From: Tunturiibacter gelidiferens
GTDB taxonomy: Bacteria; Acidobacteriota; Terriglobia; Terriglobales; Acidobacteriaceae
DNA length: 64,000 nucleotides
Assembly: GCF_014201335.1 (NCBI RefSeq)
Contig: NZ_JACHEB010000018.1
Span: forward strand, 1-64,000
Direction: 5' to 3'
A program made the position numbers and the translations under genes. Positions 1 through 9,446 of the stretch are shown piece by piece. The notes under the pieces were generated by a model, which ran no database searches, was not told the DNA's origin, and saw nothing but the letters and a program-made list of their open reading frames with translations. The stretch's first letter is position 1. The number at the start of each line of letters is the position of its first letter.

Positions 1-1
1 G

Positions 2-310
2 GTCATGATCTCCCTTGGCGGTGGTGGCAGATATTTCACTCTTAACGATCCTGCGAGTATTCCGACATTTGTCTCATCAGTGACACAAATCGTCATCCAA
101 TTTGACTTCGATGGAATTGATCTGGACTTCGAGACCCCCTCACTCAACATCGATGCCGAAGACACGGACTTCAAGCATCCCACTAAGCCATCGATCGTCA
201 ACGTCATCTCGGGTCTCCGTCAGTTGCGCGATCACTTCGGCCCCGCCTTCATGATCAGCCTCGTGCACGAAGGGATGATATTCATACGATTGGGTCGAAC
301 GCAAGCCTAA
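2..310 (+). pseudogene. GH18 chitinase fragment, truncated at its 3' side
   Basis: The reading frame is already open at the window edge, so the 5' part lies outside. The visible peptide contains FDGIDLDFE, which matches the glycosyl hydrolase family 18 catalytic signature DGxDxDxE, with the last Glu as proton donor. A preceding SLGGGG stretch matches the conserved beta-strand 3 motif. The chitinase-like sequence ends near the codons for SLVHE, and the frame then runs through about a dozen unrelated residues to a stop. At least half of the TIM barrel is missing, so I read this as a relic. Its neighbour downstream is also decayed, so this end of the window looks like a graveyard. Confidence 0.7.
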
Positions 311-493
311 CCAAACCAATAAGGTTCGTCGTGTTCCTGGTGAAGGACAAAGGCGCTCCGGTTCTGATATCCGTGAACTAGAACGTAGGTTGCAGCAGTC
401 TTGCTGCATAAATTTTGAGGTATGCGATGCCAGATCCTTTCTTTCACCCCCAAATCTCCTCTGTCAAAGTCACCCTCCTCACAATCACGCAAT

Positions 494-3400
494 ATGTCCT
501 CTAAAGTCTATCGGTCCGAGAGCCCGCCGCTGCTCGCCCTTCTCCTCGTGGCCACACTACTCGCTAGCGGCACGCGCATGGAGGCTCAAGCCGTCTTCGG
601 CTCTATCGTCGGCACCGCTACCGACCCAACAACTGGCGCGGTGATCCCAAATGCAACCATAGTAGTTATAGATGTAAGCAAGGGTACTTCTCAGACTGTC
701 CAGTCTAAAGACGACGGCAACTACTCCGTCCTGCGTCTTATCCCAGACTCCTAAGGCGACCGCCACCGGCTTTCCACCGGCCAAGGCGATGACGTCGTCT
801 CCGACGACAGCCCCGCAGGTAAACCTGGTCTTCCAGGCCGCAGGCGGCGACACGAGTATCACCGTCACCTCCGCCCCGCCCGCGCTCCAAACAGACAGCG
901 CCGCCGTCAGCACAACCCTCTCCCAGCGCCAGTTCCAGGACCTGCCCAATCAGAACCGCAACTTCTCCACGTTCGCCCTGCTCACCCCGGGGGTGCAGCG
1001 CGCTTCTTTCAACATCCAGGCAACGGAAAACCCGCAGGGCACAAAGGCCCTCGAGGTCAACGGAACCAACTACGGCTCGCTCGGCTACCTGCTCGACGGC
1101 ACCGACAACCGCTAACCGATCGACGGCATCATCGTCGTCAATCCCACGCTCGACTCGATCAGTGAGTCGCGCATCGACACTCAGAACTTCCCCGCAGAGT
1201 TCGGAGGCGCCATAGCGGGCTTCGTCTCCGCCCAGACCCGCTCCGGCTCCAATGCCTGGCATGGTGACGTCTTCTTCTACCGCCGCAGCGATGCCCTCGA
1301 AGCGCGTGATCCCTTCACCCAGTTCGCGCCCGATCCAGTCACCGGCAAGGACATTCCAAGCTCCGTCTACAGCCAGTTCGGCGGCTCGCTCGGCGGCCCG
1401 GTCATCAAGGACCGTGCCTTCTTCTTCCTCGATTATCAGGGAGCGCGCCAGAAGGTCGGTGCCAGCCTGCTGGAGAACGTCCCCACCAACCTAGTCCGCA
1501 GCACCTGTCTGAACGCAGCCAGCACTACCTCTAACCTCACCCAGTACGGAGGCGGCCTCATCTCGAATATGCTCGTCACTCCGCAGGGTCGCACCTTGTT
1601 GAGCGCATTGCCCGCGCCCAACTCAGGTCTCGGGGACACCACCGCCAACAACTTCGTAGGCTCCGGCACCGGCAACAACGACGGCGACCAGGCGGATGCC
1701 CGGCTCGACTTCCAGGTCAACCAGAACCTCCACGCCTTTGGCTGCTACGACTACTCTATTTTCCGCCTGCTCGGCCCGCGATCTTCGGCGCTGCCGGCGG
1801 AGACGGCTTCGGCCTGGGCCACACCACCGGCACCGATACCGTGCAGAATCAGAGCGCCGCCGTGTGCTTCAACTACGCGCTCAATGCGAACCTTCTTACC
1901 AACTTCGACGAAAACAAGTTCGACGCAGGCACCACGCCTGCGCTCAACGATGGCCTACCCAACCTGAACACCGGCACCTTTGATACCTCCGGCTCACCCA
2001 CCTACAAGGTTCAGGACGGCAGCATCGCCAATTTCGGCTCGCAGAATTGCAACTGCCCACTCAAAGAGAACCTCGGCGGACGCTTCGGCTTCGCTTACCA
2101 GCTGCATCCGAACACTGTGGTTCGTGGCGCATTCGGCCAGGTTTACAACAGCGTCGGCTACTTCGGCACCATCTTCGGTTCCGCCATGACGCATAACGTC
2201 CCCGTCGTGACTTCGGAGAGCGTCGGCAACTCCAGCGGCACCACGCCGGTTTATAGCTATCCGACGCTACCCGCGTCTCCGGCGCAGTTTCCCATTCCAT
2301 CCAACGGCCTCATCCCCATCCTCAACGGCATCGGCTACAACGTCCGCCCCGACCTGCTGTTATTGCCGAAGGTTGACCAGTACAACGCAAGCCTGCAGCG
2401 GCAGGTCGGCGAGAACACGACCTTCACCATCGCCTCTGTGGGCAACATCGGCGAGCGCGTCTACCCCGGCGAGACCGAGGGCTATAACATTAATCAGTAC
2501 GTTCTACCCTCGAACCCCGCCGATCTAACCGCGACCGACAACCTAACAATCATCCCGGTGTGCTCAGCCAAAACCAACGGCGGCCCTACTTCAACCGATT
2601 CTCTGCCTTCTATAACGGAGCCAATCAGATCTGCTGCTCACAGAACATCAACTACACGGGCCCCTCTGCGCGCGAGAACTACAACGCCCTCCAGACAACG
2701 GTTGAGCGACGCTTCTCGCACGGCCTCCAATTCCTCGCCAACTACACCTGGTCGCGTGCGTTGAACTATGGGACTACCTATTTCGCGATTGACCCGCGCG
2801 TCGAGAAGGGTCCGAGCGATACGAACGCGACCAACTCTTCGTTCTCAGCGGCATCTATGAGCTTTCCTTCGGCAAGGACAAGATGTTCCTGAACAACACC
2901 AGCAGCTGGGTCAACTACTTCGTCGGGGGCTGGCAGCTCGCCGGAAGCACCACTTGGGAGAGCGGCCTGCCCTTCACCCCCACCTATGGGGAATGCGGCC
3001 AGGATCAGGACGTCGACAGCAACTTCGGCAACTCCGGCAACTCCAGCGACTGCCGTCCCGATGTCCTTGCCAACGGGCCGGGTAAGGGCTTCGCACGCTC
3101 GGTCGGCTCGTTCGACACCGTCACCCACAGCCGTCGATTCTTTAGTCCCGTTGCTCCGCTCACGGTAAACGGTGCGCAGTCCGGTCCCTTCGCCCGGCCT
3201 GCCTTTGGGACCATTGGAAACATTGGTCGCAACAGCTTTAATGGTCCGTCGGACTATTTCGCTGATGTCTCACTGTTCAAGAATATTCGTGTTCGCGAGC
3301 GAATCACAGGACAGTTTCAGTTCGAGGTCTTCAATGTGTTCAACCACGCTCCACTGGGGGTTCCCAGCGCATCGAACGCGCGCTGCATTGACTGCACTAC

Positions 3401-3500
3401 GGGCGCTTCTGGTCTGATTACGGGCGTCGACAACGCAGTCTCCGGCAGTGGTCAACCCTACATGCGGCAGATTTAGTTTGGCGCAGAGATCACTTTTTAG
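494..3500 (+). pseudogene. Oar-like TonB-dependent receptor, multiply frameshifted
   Basis: The pieces together read as an acidobacterial TonB-dependent receptor: a signal peptide, a carboxypeptidase-regulatory-like domain (GSIVGTATDPTTGAVIPNATI), a plug region with DGTDNR and an FxxEFGG-like motif, and beta-barrel segments ending in MRQI-stop-FGAEITF. The frame is broken at least seven times: a stop and slips at 752-825, TAA at 1113, frame changes near 1774, 2556 and 2839, and a TAG at 3474 just eight codons before the natural end. The ATG at 494 precedes the signal peptide; an upstream ATG at 422 is possible. An intact protein would sit in the outer membrane and import glycans or siderophores. 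Confidence 0.85.
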
Positions 3501-3518
3501 CACCAAAGCAGAAGTTTT

Positions 3519-3650
3519 TTTGAGGGGAGGTTTGTGGTGTTTTGTTGGGGTTTTTGAGAAATTGGGGTGTTTTGGTGTGGTGATTTCGTGGTGTGGTTGT
3601 GGTGTATTGCGTGGTGAGCGTGGTGATTAAGCAGTGATGGTTTGTGGTGA
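3519..3650. repeat. G/T-rich low-complexity intergenic tract
   Basis: This stretch is nearly pure G and T on the + strand, with many degenerate copies of GTGGTG and TTTTGTGGTG. A compositionally similar tract lies at 48721-48841. It sits between the receptor remnant and the convergent gene at 3775. There is no coding potential. It may be a terminator-proximal spacer or a dispersed repeat family. Confidence 0.6.
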
Positions 3651-3774
3651 TGAAAAATGTGACACGGATTCCACATTAATTTTTGGGCTTCCCGTTTCGG
3701 GACTGAGAGCCTGTCCGACTGCGATTCCCTTCTCTGATGGATCCGGGTTTTGAATGAAGGCTGCTGCCTCGGTT

Positions 3775-4233
3775 TTAGTTTTGTAGGCTGGATGAGGGCG
3801 GGGTTGTGTCCTCATCGTGGTGGCCGTGATGGAAGATCTTGCCGATGCCGCGACCTGTGCCCTTGGTGATTTTGCCTGCGCCTTTGGCGGCTCCTACGCC
3901 GACGTCCTTGCCGGCGACTCCTGCGCCCTTGCCAACGTTGCCAGCGGCGTCGATGGGGTGGAGAGTGACGAGATCGCCGGCGCCTTTGCCGACGCCCTCA
4001 GCCGCGGCTCCGGTTCCCTTGCCGGTGCCCTTGCCGATATCACCGGCGCCGCTGTCTACATCGCCGCCGGGGCTGCGGGTTTGGGACGGTGGTGGGGTTT
4101 GAGTCTGGGCGGGCATGGTCTGGGTGTTCTGAGCGGAGACGCTCCGGGTGCTGATTGCGAACGTTAAGGTCAGGAGTGCGATGTATGAGATCGGGAATGT
4201 GTGGCGCAACGGACTGGCCCTCCTACTTACCAT
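3775..4233 (-). CDS. Glycine/lysine-rich secreted protein
   Basis: I do not recognise a named family. From the ATG at 4233 the protein has 152 residues: an N-terminal signal peptide ending near SVSAQ, a Pro/Thr/Gln-rich linker, then a low-complexity domain of repeated GKGTG, GKGAG and GKDVG units, and a His-rich HHGHHDED segment near the C-terminus. The repeats resemble flexible cell-surface or periplasmic proteins; the histidines could bind metal. An in-frame ATG at 4290 would add 19 residues before the signal peptide, which makes it less likely. The opposite strand is open as well because of the repeats, but lacks a signal peptide. Confidence 0.65.
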   Translation of the reverse strand: MVSRRASPLRHTFPISYIALLTLTFAISTRSVSAQNTQTMPAQTQTPPPSQTRSPGGDVDSGAGDIGKGTGKGTGAAAEGVGKGAGDLVTLHPIDAAGNVGKGAGVAGKDVGVGAAKGAGKITKGTGRGIGKIFHHGHHDEDTTPPSSSLQN

Positions 4234-4273
4234 TAGATGCTTCAACGAAAAGGTTGGAAGCGCAGGTTCGAGT

Positions 4274-4314
4274 TTCGCTCGAAGGCTCATATCTCTCGGA
4301 CTCGAGATATGCAG
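4274..4314 (+). repeat. Dispersed intergenic hairpin repeat, copy 1
   Basis: TTCGCTCGAAGGCTC is followed by CATATCTC, a short loop and CGAGATATG, so it can fold as a hairpin. A related sequence with the same order of blocks occurs at 9447-9483. Both are intergenic. Confidence 0.5.
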
Positions 4315-4482
4315 TACGCAGATTCGCGGGTAGTAATTTGGGCCGTCCTATATGGTTATTCAAACGGCAGTCTGGATTGAAAAGGAGTCACTAGCTCGAC
4401 GACGACAGCCCAAGTTTGGAAGAGTTCGAAGTTCACGATTGAACGCAGTCAAGGCAAGACCGCTGGCACAGTCATCTTTCGA

Positions 4483-4782
4483 TTGTCAGGGCCGTTTACG
4501 GCGCGGGACATGCACGCTTCCCTTTCGCCGGACGCACTTCGCAGTACGTTCGAATCGCAGGAGGAGAGCGAACCGCATGCTCTCCCAGTTCATTCTCACC
4601 ATATTCTGGATTTAACAGAAGTTCCGTATATGGATTCGGCGGGGCTTGGGTTGATCGTCAGCCACTATGTCCGGTGCCAGAGCACGGGAGTTCGGCTGGT
4701 TGTGGCTGGAGTGAATCCGCGCGTGCTTCAACTGTTTGAGATGACCAAGGTGGACAAGTTTTTCCGAGGGTCTCTAGAGTAG
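4483..4782 (+). CDS. STAS-domain anti-sigma factor antagonist
   Basis: The protein contains the STAS core with LDLTEVPYMDSAGLGLIVSHY, where the Ser of the DSAG motif is the usual phosphorylation site in anti-anti-sigma factors. It ends with the typical helix RVLQLFEMTKVDKFF. Such proteins bind an anti-sigma kinase and free a sigma factor; an ECF sigma gene lies convergently 276 bp away. STAS-like sequence (SSKFTIERSQGKTAGTVIFRL) continues in frame upstream to about 4423, but no ATG or GTG exists there. The annotated start is the TTG at 4483, which would cut the first beta strand. Either an unusual start is used or the start codon has been lost. Confidence 0.7.
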   Translation: MSGPFTARDMHASLSPDALRSTFESQEESEPHALPVHSHHILDLTEVPYMDSAGLGLIVSHYVRCQSTGVRLVVAGVNPRVLQLFEMTKVDKFFRGSLE

Positions 4783-5058
4783 AAGAGGCAGATCAGCCGT
4801 GAAGTCGCGGCTGCCGGCCAAGGTTCGAGCTTGGCCCCGCGTTCCATTCTCGATGAGCGCATTGGCAATTGTCTCTCGTTGAGAATAGGCAAGAAAAGAT
4901 CGAATTCGGCTGCATTTCCAATCTCCTTCCCTCGTACTAAGCCAGACGAGGTGCGGTGGCTGGAGGGGTCTAAAAAACAAAATCCTGCTTCTCGTGGGCG
5001 GTGCTGAAGCATTATCGGCAACTTCGTGACGACTTGCCGATAAGACAACTTTTCGGGC

Positions 5059-5760
5059 TCAACGGATGGAAGGCGTGCTGTATTGGATACTGGCTTTGAC
5101 TTTCGATCCATATCCGGTTGTGATCAGCATACCCAGCCTGGTACTTGCCCGAGCAAGCCGCGACTTAGCAGCAGCCTCAGAGATGTTGAGCTGATGGGCA
5201 ACTTCCTTGGCCGAGCAGTCTCCCGCAATGCGCGTTTGAAGGGCCTCCCGTAAGATTTCGGGGAGTTTGTGTATCGCCTGGATGAGCTTCGCGTGTCTCT
5301 GTTGTTGTTCGAAGATTTGTTCAGGATTCGGAGCGAGGTCTCGTAGTTCGTCAGGAATGCCATCTTCCTCTTGTTGAGAAATTGAGTAGAGTGAGGATTC
5401 CGGTCGGCAGCGTCGCTTACGCAGGATACCCAATGACGAGTTAATTGCAATGCGAGTTAACCAAGTATAGAAGCTCGCTCTGCCTTCGAAGCTCTCAATA
5501 GCCTGGAATGCGCGAAGAAAGGCGTCCTGCAGTGCATCTTCGGCGTCTTGCTCGTTCTTTGTAATACTCAAAGCAGTTCTGTAGACTCGGCGTGAGTAGA
5601 GATCCCATAGTTCATCAAATGCGGTCCGGCAACCCGATTGGGCAGCGAGGATCAAGTGTTGGTGGCTATGCGAGGTAATGTGGTCAAGGGCGCCACTCAT
5701 GTTGTTGTTCGATGAGGAAGGGACTACCACCGGAATGCCGGATTCACCTGAAAGATTCAT
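5059..5760 (-). CDS. RNA polymerase sigma factor, ECF (RpoE-like)
   Basis: This 233-residue protein has sigma-70 region 2 (AFDELWDLYSRRVYRTAL, then DAEDALQDAFLRAF and a TWLTRIAIN helix) and region 4 (LPEILREALQTRIAG, then a helix-turn-helix SAKEVAHQLNISEAAAKSRL). Together these define an ECF-type sigma factor. I choose the ATG at 5760 because GGAGGAATA precedes it; an ATG at 5838 would add 26 residues. It stands divergent to the enoyl-CoA hydratase gene. No adjacent membrane anti-sigma gene is visible, so its regulator may be encoded elsewhere. Confidence 0.92.
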   Translation of the reverse strand: MNLSGESGIPVVVPSSSNNNMSGALDHITSHSHQHLILAAQSGCRTAFDELWDLYSRRVYRTALSITKNEQDAEDALQDAFLRAFQAIESFEGRASFYTWLTRIAINSSLGILRKRRCRPESSLYSISQQEEDGIPDELRDLAPNPEQIFEQQQRHAKLIQAIHKLPEILREALQTRIAGDCSAKEVAHQLNISEAAAKSRLARASTRLGMLITTGYGSKVKASIQYSTPSIR

Positions 5761-5876
5761 TATTCCTCCAATCGTCATTGAGGCACCCCCGGTCACCGTC
5801 GTTCTTGCCGACCCTGAGGTGACTGAAATAAGCCTCATTTTTGCGATTAAGCCAGAAGTGCGGAGGCGAATCTATT

Positions 5877-5912
5877 AGACGAAGGTGTCGTCAATACCTT
5901 GGTGTCAGCCGC
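5877..5912. repeat. Imperfect palindrome related to 7097-7134
   Basis: AGACGAAGGTGTCG is followed by ATACCTTGGTGTC, giving an imperfect inverted repeat. It shares the AGACGAAGGT and ATACCTT blocks with the perfect palindrome at 7097-7134. It lies between the divergent sigma factor and hydratase genes, where a regulator could act on both. Confidence 0.5.
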
Positions 5913-6009
5913 CCGTCGCTCGCAAACACGCCAAGGCACTAGCGATACCAACGTCCAATTGCTTTCAATCCTCTCTGTCTGCCTAATAGAGAAGAAAACA
6001 GGAGGCAAG

Positions 6010-6864
6010 ATGAGCGACGCTCACAACGATGGACAAATACGTCTAGTTCGGATCTCTAATGCATATTGGAGGGTGACGTTCGACATCCCACCTTTGAATA
6101 TCTTTGGCCCCGCGAATATCCCACAGCTTGAAGAGATTGTAGGATTGCTCGAGTCTGATGAACGAGTCAAGGTAGTGGTCTTTGATAGTGCGGTGGAAGG
6201 GTTCTTCCTCACTCACTATGATTTTTTGGCAAAGCCCGAAGAGTCTGCGAAATTCCCGGTGGGACGAACCGGCTTGCAGGCATTGCCTGACATGCTTGCC
6301 AGGCTCAGTCGTACATCTGTCGTATCGATTGCATCGATTCGTGGCCGTGCGACCGGTGTTGGCAGCGAACTCGCACTAGCATGTGATATGCGATTTGCCA
6401 GCCGTGAAAAGGCAATCCTCTCCCAATGGGAAGTTGGAGCAGCGTTGGTTCCCGGCGGCGGACCCATGACTCGTCTCCCACGGTTGATTGGCCGAGGAAG
6501 GGCGTTGGAAGTGCTTTTAGGAGCGGACGATATCAGCGGCGATCTCGCCGAGCTGTACGGCTATGTCAATCGTTCGATATCTGATAGTGAGCTGGATAAT
6601 TTTGTCGACGCGTCCGCGAGAAGGATCGCGTCCTTCGACCGGCGGGCGATCGCGGAAACGAAACATTTAGTTGACTTGAACAGTCTGCCTTCCGATGCGG
6701 AGATCGTTCCGGAGTGGGATGCTTTTATAGCCTCGCTGGGACGGCCTGCCGCACAAGCAAGACTTCGGTTGCTGTTTGAACAGGGCTTTCACAAGCCGGG
6801 AGACGTTGAAAATCGGCTTGGATACCATGTTGGAACGCTAGGCAGCACGATGGACATTTCGTAA
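6010..6864 (+). CDS. Enoyl-CoA hydratase/isomerase family protein
   Basis: This 284-residue protein has the crotonase fold: a DSAVEGFFLTHYD strand-loop, the oxyanion-hole block SIRGRATGVGSELALACDMRFAS around residues 115-137, and EVGAALVPGGGPMTRLPRLIGRGRALE following it. Crotonases stabilise an enolate of an acyl-CoA thioester; the substrate here is unknown. The ATG at 6010 is preceded by GGAGG at 6001. A possible upstream start at 5899 would add a non-homologous leader. It is transcribed away from the ECF sigma gene and may belong to its regulon, which is inference from position only. Confidence 0.85.
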   Translation: MSDAHNDGQIRLVRISNAYWRVTFDIPPLNIFGPANIPQLEEIVGLLESDERVKVVVFDSAVEGFFLTHYDFLAKPEESAKFPVGRTGLQALPDMLARLSRTSVVSIASIRGRATGVGSELALACDMRFASREKAILSQWEVGAALVPGGGPMTRLPRLIGRGRALEVLLGADDISGDLAELYGYVNRSISDSELDNFVDASARRIASFDRRAIAETKHLVDLNSLPSDAEIVPEWDAFIASLGRPAAQARLRLLFEQGFHKPGDVENRLGYHVGTLGSTMDIS

Positions 6865-7363
6865 AGCAGCCGTAGTGCACCTATCAAAGTCAGAGAGGCA
6901 AAAGGTTGCTTTGATTTTCTTAGGTGCGGCTTCAAACGAAGTTAAGACGGTTCTTTACTGCCGTTCGACGGTGCAGAAAAATTGGAGCGATCCAATACGA
7001 TTCCCGACAAATTGATGCATCGTGGCATATCTCAATAACGATATGCGTATGCTCCCTGGCGTTCGGAGCCAGCCGACGTCTGTGTCAGTTGTTCCTCATC
7101 AGACGAAGGTATCGACCGATACCTTCGTCTGATGGATGCAATGACGTTCCTCTGGCTTAATCAACACATTGGCCGTTACGAACAAATGATCGTGACACTG
7201 TTCAAGGCCGCCGGAAACACGATTAGTGATTTTGAGGCCCACCCTCCAACTTTGACAACAGACTTGCAGGTCCGAACGAGAAAGTTCGATCCGCATAAAC
7301 AACACAAACGACGCACTGTTGCAACCGACTCCCGGCCTGCAACACTATTTTAGGAGAATCCAA
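6865..7363. other. Non-coding stretch with central palindrome
   Basis: No convincing gene is present. Short open frames here lack ribosome-binding sites and family features. The notable content is the perfect palindrome at 7097-7134. A Shine-Dalgarno sequence for the next gene lies at 7352-7356. Confidence 0.6.
7097..7134. promoter_or_regulatory. Perfect 18-bp inverted repeat with 2-bp spacer
   Basis: CATCAGACGAAGGTATCG is followed by AC and then its exact reverse complement. There is no T-run on either side, so a Rho-independent terminator is not favoured. A related imperfect copy is at 5877-5912. It could be an operator for a dimeric regulator or an RNA processing hairpin. Confidence 0.7.
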
Positions 7364-7876
7364 ATGAGCCTGATCGACCACGCAATCGCGGTAAACCACA
7401 AGAATGCGAAGCACCATGATCCTTCGCTGGCAAACAAGCCAGCTCCGAAGATTGCAATCCTCACGTGTATGGACCCGCGCCTGAACCAACTACTCGAATG
7501 GCTAGAGATCAAACCCGCCGATGCGGATGTAATTCGGAACGTCGGAACGGCCACGACGGAAGACGTTGTGCGGTCTCTCATGTTCTCAATTCACGTTCTG
7601 GGCGTGCGAGAGGTCATGATCATCGGGCACACTGGCTGCGGAATGGAACTGTTTTCGGAGGAATCTTTCGAGAAGCACCTTCACACACAATGCGGCGTGT
7701 GGGCAGTTGCTCCCGACAGATTCCATTTCTATACCGACGTAAATTTGACAACGCAAAAGCAGGTACTGAAACTTCGGTCGCACCCATGGATTCCTGCGGA
7801 CGTCGTGATTCGTGGATTTGTTTTTGATTTGTCAACGGGCGAACTGAAAGAAGTAACGGCCAAGGACGACAGGTAG
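7364..7876 (+). CDS. Beta-class carbonic anhydrase-like protein
   Basis: This 170-residue protein has the beta carbonic anhydrase zinc site: Cys35, Asp37 and Arg39 in TCMDPRL, and His89/Cys92 in GHTGCGM. It is shorter than typical enzymes and of the compact type. It would reversibly hydrate CO2 in the cytoplasm. AGGAG at 7352-7356 supports the ATG at 7364. It is one of three carbonic anhydrase-like genes in the window and is not closely similar to the pair at 54.3 and 58.4 kb. The genes around it (ECF sigma, flavoprotein, response regulator) suggest a stress setting. Confidence 0.85.
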   Translation: MSLIDHAIAVNHKNAKHHDPSLANKPAPKIAILTCMDPRLNQLLEWLEIKPADADVIRNVGTATTEDVVRSLMFSIHVLGVREVMIIGHTGCGMELFSEESFEKHLHTQCGVWAVAPDRFHFYTDVNLTTQKQVLKLRSHPWIPADVVIRGFVFDLSTGELKEVTAKDDR

Positions 7877-8071
7877 TCTATTAGGCGGAAATTCGCCCAT
7901 ACGCCACCCTGCACCTTGGTCTTGATCGATACGTTCATCCAATAGATTCATCGGCGCGCTTCTGGCGTAATTGAGTTGTCTGTGACCGGAGCAGTGAAGA
8001 CAGAGCGCCAGAAAATTCTGTCGACGCTTTTCGTGCGCTCCTGGATCAAAGATAAATCGAGGGAGGAACCG

Positions 8072-8110
8072 ATGAATGATCTGGGTTTCAGGGAGAAGAA
8101 AAGATGTTGA
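8072..8110 (+). CDS. Possible 12-residue leader peptide
   Basis: An ATG preceded by GAGGGAGGAACC opens a 12-codon frame reading MNDLGFREKKRC, whose TGA stop overlaps the ATG of the flavoprotein gene (ATGTTGA). The strong ribosome site and the overlap suggest translational coupling. The peptide itself has no recognisable function, and this could be chance. Confidence 0.35.
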   Translation: MNDLGFREKKRC

Positions 8111-9366
8111 ACGGCAGGATTGTGATCTATGGGCGCGCGAATTCGGCCGCGGGTTACAAGATACGCGACTTCCTGACCCGTAATTGCTGTGAGTATGACT
8201 GGGTCGAATTGAATACGGATGAGGAGGCCCGGAAGCTGGCAGGAATCTCAGGAGCTACAGACCCTCGACTTCCTGTCTGCGTTCTTAGCCAGAATAGGAG
8301 ACTCTATTGTCCTAGTCTGCGCGACCTGGCGATGGCTCTGGAGTGGTTCAAAGGACCGAAGTACGAATGCTACGATCTGGCGATTTTTGGTGCGGGACCA
8401 GCAGGTTTAAGTGCCGCTCTCTATGGGGCCTCCGAAGGGCTACGCACAATAGTGGTCGAGAAGATCGCCGTCGGTGGCCAGGCTGGCAGCACCTCAAAGA
8501 TTGAGAACTATATGGGGTTTCCGGATGGGATCAGCGGATGGGAGCTCGCAAGCAGGGCACGTCAACAGGCAATAAAACTGGGAGCGGAGATCATAGTTGG
8601 CCTCGAGGGAGTAGCAGGAGAGCATCAGGATGGCTGGCAGTTTAGCTGGTTCGCCAGCGGCGAGCAGATCGCTTCGAAAGCAACGATCTGCGCCACTGGC
8701 ATCGAGTACTCACGACTTGGGCTTGAACGAGAGGATTATTTTCTGAATCGCGGTCTCTACTATGGTGCCGGCTCGAGCGAAGCTGAGCTCTGCAAGGGAC
8801 ATGTAGTGATTGTGGGCGGTGGGAACTCTGCTGGCCAGGCTGCGTTGAACTTCGCGCGGCAGACGCGGGTGACGATGCTCGTCCGAGGGGAGTGCTTGAA
8901 GGACACGCTTTCGACGTACCTGCTGGAGCGCATTGAAGACAACTCGTCGATTACGGTCCTGACGAGGACCACATTAACTAAGCTCGAAGGAGATGATGCG
9001 CTTGAAAGAATTTCGTATCGCGATGAAGCTGGCAACACTACATCCATCGAGACGCATAGCGTATTCGTTTGTATTGGAGGCAAGCCTCGCCTCGACTGGG
9101 CAAAACCTGGAGTGCTGCATTGCGACCCGGCGGGCTACATTCTCACGGGCCCGGATCTCGACCGGTCGGGCCTGTCAGCGGAGATGTGGACAGATGGTCG
9201 AGCACCACTCTTCATGGAATCAAGCATTCCAGGGCTGTTTGCTGCAGGAGACGTCCGCCATAACTCTACGAAAAGGTGCGCTGCAGCAGCGGGAGATGGT
9301 GCAACGGCAGTCTCTATGGCACATCAATTTCTGATGTCCGTGAAACATCAACTTCTAGGGCGATAG
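8104..9366 (+). CDS. Thioredoxin-reductase-like flavoprotein with glutaredoxin-like N-domain
   Basis: The first ~80 of 420 residues form a glutaredoxin/thioredoxin-like module without the CxxC (RANSAAGY at the expected site). Residues ~90-415 are a pyridine-nucleotide disulfide oxidoreductase: FAD motif GAGPAG at 96-101, GGQAG at 124-128, NAD(P) motif GGGNSAGQA at 238-246, and a C-terminal GLFAAGDVRH FAD motif. The CxxC that defines thioredoxin reductase is absent; YYGAGSSEAELC occupies that region. The order matches the C-terminal part of fused sensor/thioredoxin-reductase-like proteins. It may pass electrons to an unknown acceptor instead of thioredoxin. Confidence 0.85.
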   Translation: MLNGRIVIYGRANSAAGYKIRDFLTRNCCEYDWVELNTDEEARKLAGISGATDPRLPVCVLSQNRRLYCPSLRDLAMALEWFKGPKYECYDLAIFGAGPAGLSAALYGASEGLRTIVVEKIAVGGQAGSTSKIENYMGFPDGISGWELASRARQQAIKLGAEIIVGLEGVAGEHQDGWQFSWFASGEQIASKATICATGIEYSRLGLEREDYFLNRGLYYGAGSSEAELCKGHVVIVGGGNSAGQAALNFARQTRVTMLVRGECLKDTLSTYLLERIEDNSSITVLTRTTLTKLEGDDALERISYRDEAGNTTSIETHSVFVCIGGKPRLDWAKPGVLHCDPAGYILTGPDLDRSGLSAEMWTDGRAPLFMESSIPGLFAAGDVRHNSTKRCAAAAGDGATAVSMAHQFLMSVKHQLLGR

Positions 9367-9446
9367 TGCGCGGTCTATTTGCGATAACTCTCTTGGAGAT
9401 GGAAATATAGCGCTGGCACTGAGAACTTGATCGTCGCGGGTTGCGC

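Noticed and set aside
3817..4167. Rightward frame opposite the glycine-rich secreted protein
   Set aside because: It is a by-product of GGC/GCC-rich repeats; it lacks a ribosome site and signal peptide, whereas the leftward frame has both.
7132..7353. 73-codon frame downstream of the palindrome
   Set aside because: It begins inside the palindrome arm, has no ribosome site, and its sequence shows no family feature.
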